Below are positions 46,926-64,000 of a DNA stretch of 64,000 bases, piece by piece. The DNA is from Syngnathus acus. Taxonomy: Eukaryota > Chordata > Actinopteri > Syngnathiformes > Syngnathidae. A program made the translations under genes and the position numbers. Below the pieces are notes generated by a model. The model searched no databases. It saw only the letters and a list, made by a program, of their open reading frames with translations, and was not told the origin of the DNA. Position 1 is the stretch's first letter, and each line of letters starts with the position of its first letter. Location: NCBI RefSeq assembly GCF_901709675.1, contig NC_051095.1, positions 3,719,956 through 3,783,955 of the forward strand, written 5' to 3'.

Positions 46926-49900
46926 TTTTAATGTTGCCATGGTTTCTGTGTCTGCTCACAATCTATGTCATTGCCGTCACCCGCCTCTCGTTACCTGTCT
47001 TGTATTTAAGTCCTGTCTGCGTGTCGCTCCCGGTCGGATTGTTCTCGTCTCATGTTTGCTTGTTTCTAGCCTCCACTCCGTTCTGTTCTGTCACAGTCAA
47101 AGTCAAAGTCTGCTTTATTGTCAACCTCTTCACATGCCAAGACACACAAAGAAATGGAAATTACGTTTCCACTATCCCACGGTGACAAGACATAGTACAC
47201 GACAGACATACAAGCAAACAACACAAAATAAAAACAAGAAGGCAGAAACAATGAATAATAAGAGTGATGAATAAATAATAAATAAACAAATAACACAATA
47301 AATAAATAAATAAACAAGAGGAGCAAAACGGAGCAAGTGTGCATACAGCAGACAGTCAGAATATAGCGCAAAAGTACAGGACGCTACGCAGAAGGGGGGA
47401 GAGAGTTCAGGATCCTAACAGCCTGGAGTACGAAGCTGCTGGTGAGCCTGGTGGTGCGGGAGCGCAGGCTCCGGTACCTCTTCCCAGAGGGCAGAAGATC
47501 GAACAAAGAGCGCGCGGGGTGACTCACATCACTCACAATCGTGGTCGCCTTGCGGGTGAGATGGGAGATGTAAATGTCCTTCAAGGAGGGGAGTGAAGCA
47601 CCAATAATCTTACCAGCCGTGTTCACTATGCGCTGGAGGGCCTTCATGTTGTAGTCAGTGCAGCTACCACCCCAAACAGCAATACAGCTGGAGAGGACGC
47701 TCTCAATGGTGCCACGGTAAAATGTAGTCATGACGGCCGGCGGAGCACACGCTCGCCTGAGTTTCCGCAGGAAGTACAGGCGGCGCTGGGCCTTCTTCGC
47801 CAGTGATGCGGTGTTGGTGGACCAGGAGAGATCCTCACTGATGTGCACCCCCAGGAACCTGGCGCTGCTCACTCTCTCCACCACAGCACCGTCGATGGTC
47901 AGCGGCAGGTGTCGGGTGTGACCCTTCCGGAAGTCAACAACAATCTCCTTGGTCTTGGTGACGTTCAGCAGGAGGTTGTTGTCCTTGCACCACGTGGTCA
48001 GAAGGTCAACCCCCAACCTGTATTGAGTCTCGTCGCCCTTGGTGATGAGACCCACCAGAGTCGTGTCGTCAGCAAAATTTCACCATGCGGTTGGCGCTGT
48101 AGGTTGCAGCGCAGTCATGCGTCAGCAGGGTGAAGAGCAGCGGACTGAGCACGCAGCCTTGGGGGGCCCCCGTGCTCAGCGTGATGCTGGCGGAGATCTT
48201 GTCGCCAACACGTACCACCTGAGGTCTCTGACTGAGGAAGTCTAGTAGGCAGTTGCAGAGGTAGGTACTGAGGCCCAGCTTGGCGAGTTTGCAGATGAGT
48301 CGTTGTGGCACAATGGTGTCGAAGGCAGAACTGAAGTCCACAAACAGCAATCTCACATACGAGTCCCTACTCTCCAGGTGGGTGAGGGCCGAGTGGAGGG
48401 CCGAGCAGATGGCGTCCTCAGAGGACCGTTTGGCTCGGTACGCAAACTGGAAGGGGTCTATGGTGGGGGGGGTAGAATGGATCTGATGTGCTCCATGACA
48501 AGCCGCTCAAAGCACTTCATGATGATGGGCGTCAGTGCCACGGGGCGGTAGTCATTGAAGCAGGACGGGGCAGGTTTCTTCGGCACAGGTACGATGGTGG
48601 CAGCCTTGAAACACGAAGGGACGACGGCTTGCTGCAGGGAAATGTTGAAGATGTCCGTGAAGACACCCGTCAGCTCCCCAGCGCAGTCCTTCAGCGCTCG
48701 ACCCGGGATGTTGTCAGGGCCCGCCGCCTTACGAGTGTTGATAGCGGCAAGCGCCCTCCTCACGCTATCAGCAGAGAGGCACAGGGGCAGCTCGTGGGAA
48801 GTGGGAGTGGCCTTCAGCGGGCAAGTGCTGTTCTGAGCGTCGAAGCGAGCAAAGAAGCGATTGAGATCGTTGAGCAGACGGATGTCGCCCTCACAGCTCT
48901 GCGGCGCGGGCTTGTAGTCCGTGATGGTCTGAATGCCCTGCCAAAGGCTCCGTGCGTCCTTGCTGTCCTTGAAGTGGGCGGTAATCCTGCAAGAGAACGC
49001 CCTTTTCGCCTCCTTGATGCCCCGGGACAGGTCGGCCCTCGCTGTCCTCAAGCCAGCCTCATCCCCCGCTCTGAAGGCTTTGTCCCCTGGCCCTCAGCAG
49101 CCTGAGGACCAGGCCCAGTCAGCCACGGCTTCCAGTTAGCCCGAGTGACGATGTATTTCGAGTGGGTCACATCATCAATGCACTTCGCGACGTAAGAGGA
49201 AACAGAGTCAGTATACTCCTCTATAGCCGTCCGATCATTGCAAGTGGCTGCCTGCTTGAACATTTCCCACTCAGTAGAGCCAAAGCAGTCTCGAAGCACA
49301 TCAGAGGCACCCTCAGGCCACACTCTAACCCGCTTGCGAACCGGCCTGGATGCTTTCACCATTTGTCTGTATGCGGGCAAAAGCATAACAGCGACATGGT
49401 CAGAAAGTCCAAGATGGGGGAGGGGGGCGGCTTTGAAAGCTCCTTTATGTGAAGAGTAGACCAGGTCCAGGAAGCTGTCACCACGTGTTGGAAAATTAAC
49501 ATGTTGGTGAAGCCTCGGAAAAACAGACTTCAGGTTAGCGTGATTAAAATCCCCAGCGAAGATGGTGAAACCGTCAGGGTGCGCCGTCTGTTGTTCACTG
49601 ACAGACCGGTACAGTTCACTAAGAGCCGCGATCCTGTCGCCTTCGATGTTGGAAGGCGGGATGTATACCGCGACTAGCAGAATGGCAGTAAATTCCCTCG
49701 GCAGGTAAAAAGGACGGCACTTAATGATCACAAACTCCGCCAGTGGCGAGCAGTGCTTGCATACCACTACAGAGTCCCGGCACCATTCGTCACGGATGTA
49801 GACGCATATTCCACCTCCTCGCGATCTTCCCCCTTTTACAATGGCCCGGTCCGCCCGATAGCACGCTAGCCGCTCCAGATGTGCAGCAGAGTCCGGAATG

Positions 49901-50310
49901 TTGACAGTTAACCAAGTCTCAGTGAACACGAGCACACAGCAGTTACGCACTGTCCGGTTCGTAGATCTCAGCAGGCGAACGTAATCCATTTTGTCGTCCA
50001 GCGATCGAACATTCGCCAGAAGAATGGAAGGCACGGCCGGGCGAGCTGGGTTGGCCGCCAGCCTGGCCCGGACGCCTCCGCGCTTGCCCCTCTTCAGCCT
50101 CCTCGCACACCGCTTCCGACGCTCCCTAACCGGGGGAGGAATAGCAGGCGAGTCCGGCGAGGTTTCAGGACGGAGCAGTCCTGTTCTAGTCTCGTCGTGT
50201 CCTGTCCCTAGTCGAACCTCTCGTCTATCTTTTGAGTTCTTCAATAAAGGCTGGTGCAAGCTGCTTTTGGTCGCCCAGCTCCAATCACTTCATGACATTC
50301 TCTCTTTTTC
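46926..50310 (+). mobile_element. Older repeat split by the LINE (possibly LTR-like)
   Basis: Sequence at 46926-47089 (with TTGTATTTAAGTCCTGTCTG) and at 50181-50310 (with CAATAAAGGCTGGTGCAAGC) looks like the two halves of one repeat with a promoter-like TATTTAAG and an AATAAA signal, interrupted by the LINE. The word CTGTTCT occurs at both junctions (47083-47089 and 50181-50187) and may be a short target duplication. The class of the outer repeat is uncertain. Confidence 0.35.
47090..50180 (-). mobile_element. Decayed non-LTR retrotransposon (CR1/L2-like)
   Basis: Minus-strand fragments encode an APE-type endonuclease (about 49150-50050: LANVRSLDDKMD, FTETWL, GGICVYI, AGDFNHANL, SDHVAVML) and a reverse transcriptase (about 47700-49050: [60 protein letters not shown], then ADDTT). 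The pieces lie in different frames: one or more shifts near 49040-49110, one at the C run near 48465-48473, and one extra T just before the catalytic ADD at about 48077. The copy is therefore inactive. The 3' part is AT-rich and ends with repeated TTTGAC units at about 47093-47110. Family assignment is by resemblance only. Confidence 0.85.
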
Positions 50311-50430
50311 TGCATTCCCCACGTGACAGGTTTTATGCATATCGCATGAATCACGTATCTTAATGCGAGTTTCAATTCAGGCAGCCACCAATGATTCTTT
50401 GACTAGTCAACCATGGTAGTCACTATTAAG

Positions 50431-51419
50431 CAGTGACGTGCGGTGAGGGTTGGGGTTGGTCAGAGTCAGATTTACAAACGTACTGTATGACGCTAAGGCA
50501 CTGACTCACAAGTCAGATTTACAAGCATACATGGTTAATTTAATAACATTTTAAACACACCACTGTACATTTAAACACACCACTGCAGTATTCTTACCTT
50601 TACTTGCAAATGAAGTCTTTTTTAGAGTATCAATCCTTTTGAAACGAACATGCTGTAGTCCGTCCCGGGAGGCCCGTAGTTTGAATTAATCCTCGCAAAT
50701 CTGGCGTTGGTCTTCCCTTACTTATGATTTCTTGCTTCGACTGAAAGTCAAGTTTTGAAAAATTTCTTATCTTCGAGATTATATCCTCCATTTTCAGGGA
50801 AAACAAAGCCAAATAGCAACGCGTTAGCACCGAATGTTGTTGGTTGTTTTTTTCTTTTCTTTTTTTTCTTCTGAATTTACTCTCGCATTTACTCGTGTCG
50901 CGAACTATTAGCCGCAGGCTCACTATCGCCCCATCTTTGAGGCAAAAGTACTGGCTGCCTCAAGGCCCGTATTTTCACGCTGACTGCGAGCACGCGCCGT
51001 TTGCACGCGCTCAGTACAGCGTGTGAGTGGTGCACACTACCTGTCACTGCCTCAGCCTCCATGATTCTCCCCGGGCCCGCGTGGGTTTTCTCCGGGCACT
51101 CCGGTTCCTCCCACATCCCAAAAACATGCTTGGTAGGCCGATTGAAGACTCCAAATTGTCCCTAAGTGTGAGTGCGAGTGCAAATGCTTGTTTGTCTCTG
51201 TGTGCCCTGCGATTGGCTGGCAACCGGTTCAGGGTGTCCCCCGCCTACTGCCCGATGACGGCTGGGATAGGCTCCAGCACTCCCGCGACCCCCGTGTGGA
51301 CTAAGCGGATCAGAAAATGGATGGATGGATGGATGGTGACAGCTGAGGAAACCATGTTGAGCCCTCTACCGCCCCTGGTGGCAAGGTGAGGCAGTGCCTC
51401 CTATGAGTGCACGTGCCTG
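50431..51419. mobile_element. hAT element remnant with perfect 8-bp target duplication
   Basis: Ends are CAGTGACGTGC on the left and, on the opposite strand, CAGGCACGTGC on the right. Both flanks carry CTATTAAG (50423-50430 and 51420-51427), an exact 8-bp duplication as made by hAT transposases. A minus-strand frame around 50680-50800 encodes MEDIISKIRNFSKL...GRPTPDLRGL, which resembles the start of ZMYM1-like hAT proteins. This suggests an internally deleted autonomous element. A SINE sits inside at 51061-51336. Confidence 0.75.
51061..51336 (+). mobile_element. 5'-truncated TGGA-tailed SINE inside the hAT element
   Basis: Direct-orientation copy of the same family as 38733-39102 but lacking the tRNA-like head. 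It starts near TTCTCCCCGGGCCCGCG and ends in (TGGA)n. It contains CCAAAAACATGCTTGGTAGG and CCTACTGCCCGATGACGGCT as in the other copy. Its place inside the hAT element dates it after that insertion. Confidence 0.85.
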
Positions 51420-51427
51420 CTATTAAG

Positions 51428-53194
51428 TTGTCCCTTCTCACAGCAGCCAGCAGCTGCTCTTGCATAACCGTTCTTACAAAGTGCTCAAAGTCTTTACGAG
51501 ATGTGCAAAAATCAAATGGAAAAGTACATTCAGCTTTGATGGAACTGTGTAGCTTGTACTCGCGTTCCTGACACGCTTTCTAAATGATGGCGCTGTGGTC
51601 TGAACGTCTTGAGCACTAAATGCATTGGAACATGCAACCAACAACGACTGTACACACTTGCACTGTTGGCAACGTTCATTTTCGACACAAACAGGTTGAA
51701 AGGTTGGTTTTCAAACGGATTTGGTCAGTTCATAGTTCATAATTGAAATGTTATCAACTAAGTTCATCATTCCCAAAATAGAAACGTCATCACTCTTTTC
51801 TTCCCGCCTTCCCGACTTGCTCCCACATCTGCAAATGACACAAATGACATGAAGGTTGGGACCCGTTCAGAAGGTCTCGTTTTCTTTTCTCTAACACCGC
51901 TTTTATCCTGGAGCCTGAATTTGTTCCAGAAATATTTCCAACAAGATGCTGCTGGTAACAAATGCTTCCAGCACAGTGATGCTCAGGCTGTCTTGCTTTC
52001 ATTCAATTCCAAAGCTACTTTGCCACCAGGCAAAAAAAAAAACTAGCAGCAAGTATTCATTTTGCAACAAACGTTTCCATTTTGCAACAAAATCTTCCTT
52101 AATATGGACAGGTGTGTCTGTGAGTTAGGTTTCGTTTCCTTTGCTCTGCCTCTTTCCTTGTTTCCAGGAAAGTGATACCCAGGCCGTCTTGGTTTCATCC
52201 AAGGTCATTCATTGGTGCACCGCCTCCTTGCCGTCCTGAATCATGCAGCCTTGGTGGGGGTCCTTTCAATGCCTGGAAGGGGAGCGCTCATGGTGTGTGT
52301 GTGTGTGTGTTGGTTGTGTGCGCACGTGCGTGCGTGTCTGTGTGCGAGAGAGAGTTAGGTTTTGTTTTCTTTTCTCTGCCACCTCCCTTTTCTCGGAACC
52401 TAAATTTGTATATTTTGTAACATTTCTGACGAGATGCTGCTGATAACAAATGTGTCTATTTCCAGCACTCTCGGGTTGTCTTGGTTTCATTCAAGATTAT
52501 TCAATGATGCCTTCATCGATTGACTCTCTGTGATTCCACAATTGTCATTTTCAGTGACATACACTCACTCGTGCACGAGAGCACCGAAATGACCGTCCGG
52601 GTCACTTTTACGTGGCGCCTGCATGATGGCATCAGTTGGCAACAAGCAAATACCAAAGCTACTTTGCCACCAGGGACAAAACAAGTATCAATTTGGGACA
52701 GATGTTTCCTGGAGTTTCTGTTGGTGGTGTGACTCGAGATTTTTTCCAATGAAAGCTGTGCTGTGAATGAAAAAAAGGTTGTGATTCTCGTTCTTTTATC
52801 GAGCTGCGAAAATATAATGATATAGTAGGTCATTGTGAAGATATTTACTGCCTCGGCGACGAGGCACTGTAAACCTATCCCCCAAAGTGCTGATCCACAA
52901 ATTTATTATCAAGTAAAGCTTCATTTCCCAACAGGCTTCTTTAACCTTTCTCACTGTGGTCTGCAGACAATGAGGCACTCTAAAGCTGCCATCCCAGCAG
53001 ACGATCATCCAAAGTGAAGATCAATTTTCAGAGTGGAGGGAAAGCTATCTCACTAAGTGCATGTTGCAATCATTCCGTTTTGTGAGAGGTAGTAACCAGG
53101 CGGGTTATACAATTCGTCTCGGTTTATTAATAGTCATGATAATGTCACACAAGTTCACAAAGTGTTTTAAGACAAGTCTGGCTCAGTTTGGTGT

Positions 53195-53236
<42 letters not shown>

Positions 53237-54000
53237 AAATTTTCTACACAGTGCAGTTATAAATTAATGAGCACAAAGAAGAAGGAAAAGTGTAATATTG
53301 CAACAGGAAAAATAGAATTCTCAAGAACACAAAAAGAGAATTTTTAGCACCATCTAGCCCATTGACATCTTTGCCAGATTGTAGAATAAAAACCAAAACA
53401 AAGATCACTGAAGTGTCATTGAAAAGTTCCCCAAAAAAGATCGTACAAATTCTACGTAAGCAGTGTCTTTAGTCTACAGAAAAATGTGACGTAATATCGT
53501 TTCATACACATCGGAAGTGGGAAGAAAAAAACTGCATCATCATCATCAAAGGACAGCATTAAAATGACGGAAAGCCCTGTTTTGTTTTTTGAAGTAAAAA
53601 AGGCTGTGTTATCCAATAAATAGAGGGAATGTTTTTAAATTAAATGTACAATTTCCCCTCTTCAAGAGGACACACTGGAACAAAACAAGTAGGTCAGCAC
53701 CAACCAAAAGAAGAAAGAAAAAACTAACTTTGAATATTCATCATTTCCAGGAGCGATAAATGTACAATTCATTAGAAATAAAAAATAGAAGAACACAAGA
53801 ATAAAATGAAACCCCGCCCCTAATTTCTTTTTTTTTTTTAATGAAAACCCGTATGTCAGCAATTTTACTTTTCAAAATTCTTAATGCTTTCGAGAAAAAC
53901 CTTCCATATTCTCTATTATTAGTATTTTTTTTTCATTTTCTTTCCTAAATACAAGTGACAAGGCCAATGTGGTATATATATCTAGGTGAATCTAGTTTAA
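51428..54000. other. Intergenic region downstream of kdm6b, no gene seen
   Basis: Contains diverged local repeats (about 51870-52030, 52130-52215 and 52360-52505) sharing TTTTCTTTTCTCT, ACAAGATGCTGCTG and GTCTTG(G/C)TTTCATTCAA words. There are TG microsatellites at about 52292-52320 and 53190-53235 and AT-rich sequence. It probably includes the kdm6b 3' UTR at its right end. TTTATT at 54019-54024 would be AATAAA on the minus strand. No supported coding region. Confidence 0.5.
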
Positions 54001-54289
54001 GAAAACAAATAAATTATTTTTATTTTCAAACCCAACATGTACAAATGTATTCAAGACAAGGAGAGAAGCAAAAGAATCAAAGCACCATCTGAGAGGCGTA
54101 AACTGCTGCGTCTTGATTTGTAAACAGTAAAAAAGGAGTAAACAAACCCATTCGACGATCTCCAAGAATCAACATTGAAAGTGTTTTTCTCTTTTGTCCT
54201 GACTCGCAGGAGTTTTGGTTGCGGCTGGGGGGGGGGGGGGGGGGGGGCTCCTGTCACCGTGACGACGATGACGAGGAGGAAGAGGAGGC

Positions 54290-62911
<8,622 letters not shown>

Positions 62912-62916
62912 TCAGC

Positions 62917-64000
62917 CTGCCGACAGGAACCGAGATTCACCGAAAAAGCTCACAATGTGGAAGTACACAATGAGCATATTTTTCTTCCTTGCAGACATGG
63001 GAGGTGTTTGTACCCACCAGACTAGCTGTGTCCGTGAAGCCCTCCACTGCAGCACAGAGAGGGCCTCACTCCAGTGCTTGAAATCGCTCGACTGTCCTGT
63101 TTCTCTGTTTTCAGCTGTGACAGAAGAGTACATTTAAGTCAAATGTATTATTCATATCCAAAAGTCATGTCATCCTTGCAACCTTGGACAGAACTCTAAT
63201 ATATATTGCATGTATTGTCAACCAGTGGTCCGTGGCCCTCTAGTGGTCCGTGGCAGTATTGCCGGTGGTCCGCGCAATTGGAACTGGAAAATAATTGTAA
63301 CATTTTTAGAAATATTGATAAGACTTATTTTCCCGCCATTTTTATGAATCATTTACCCATCCAAATTATGTTAAATGTAGCTATAATTCCCAAAATAGAC
63401 ACACTGATGCAAATAAATAGCCTGTATAGGTCTATCCTCCTTTGGTGCAAAATAAAATAATGTTTTGCCAAAGCAGTGATCCCAGAGTTGCTTCTTGGTT
63501 ATGATGGCGGTCCATTGGACAAAACCAGTTGAAAACCCCTGATATGATCATGGATGGAGGCCTTTGTGTGTGTTGTGCCTGCACTACATCAGATGGCCTG
63601 CTGGGGGCGTTAGCACAACAGTCAGAGGATTATTATCAGGGCCCAGATGGCCATTGGGGGGGGGGTTCACCTACGAGGACATACCCTGGTTACTGTAATC
63701 CTTCCAAAGGCCTTGTGATGATAAAAGGAAAAAAAAGACTTGCTGTGCCAAGTGTGTGTTTAAGTGTGTGCGACGATGGAAGTGTTGCCAAGTGTGAGAA
63801 GTGGGCGACTGTGCGCATAAATTGTGTGCCTGTCGGATACATGGAGGTTTAATCTCATTACGACAGACATGATGGAAGAAGGTGGGGGCAGTGACAGACG
63901 GTCTGAACGGGACGGAAGGACAGATTAAGGAGAAACGATGGAGATGGAAGGCGTGAAGTGTGGGAACATGGAGGACACCCACGCATCTTCACACAAGGGG
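62917..64000 (-). other. Sequence 5' of the first kdm6b coding exon
   Basis: Probably a kdm6b intron or 5' flank on the minus strand. Around 63217-63541 a degraded repeat with ends CCAGTGGTCCGTGG and CAGTTGAAAACCCCTG looks like an old hAT-type element. A G run lies at 63656-63664. No coding exon was found. Confidence 0.4.

Overview
The window looks like nuclear DNA of a ray-finned (teleost-type) fish. Its genes are split by GT-AG introns with vertebrate-type proteins. It is rich in CA/TG microsatellites and carries tRNA-headed SINEs with a TGGA tail, short hAT-type elements and a decayed non-LTR retrotransposon. I cannot name the species. All exon limits were read by eye from splice sites and reading phase.

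Layout. (1) Positions 1-16198, plus strand: introns and the last 11 coding exons of pyruvate carboxylase, from the middle of the carboxyltransferase domain to the stop codon. The introns hold two TIR elements, one nested in another, and a very long TG/TA tract. (2) Positions 16199-22197: intergenic, with a 206-bp tandem duplication and no gene I can support. (3) Positions 22198-45949, minus strand: one giant modular lectin gene. I can place 79 coding exons that join in phase to exactly 3,093 codons (3,092 residues plus stop). The deduced protein is signal peptide, 17 C-type lectin-like domains (CTLDs) in six repeated modules, a SUEL/rhamnose-type lectin domain, an F5/8C (discoidin) domain, an LCCL domain, an 18th CTLD and a Lys/Gln-rich tail. 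I see no transmembrane segment, so it should be secreted. (4) Positions 46200-54000: intergenic, with nested mobile elements (tRNA-derived SINE, a dead CR1/L2-like LINE inside an older repeat, and a hAT element with a perfect 8-bp target duplication and a SINE inside). (5) Positions 54000-62916, minus strand: kdm6b, the JmjC histone H3K27 demethylase, with the start codon and all conserved catalytic exons. Two places look frame-shifted.

Pyruvate carboxylase and the lectin gene are convergent. The lectin gene and kdm6b are transcribed in the same direction. I see no functional link between the three genes. pc is mitochondrial anaplerosis, kdm6b is chromatin regulation, and the lectin is probably an extracellular recognition protein.

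The most notable object is the lectin. Its combination of CTLD, SUEL, F5/8C, LCCL and CTLD is not one I know from the mannose-receptor family. It has grown by recent tandem duplication of whole exon blocks, with introns included. One module has lost a domain, and one appears to be a mosaic of two others.
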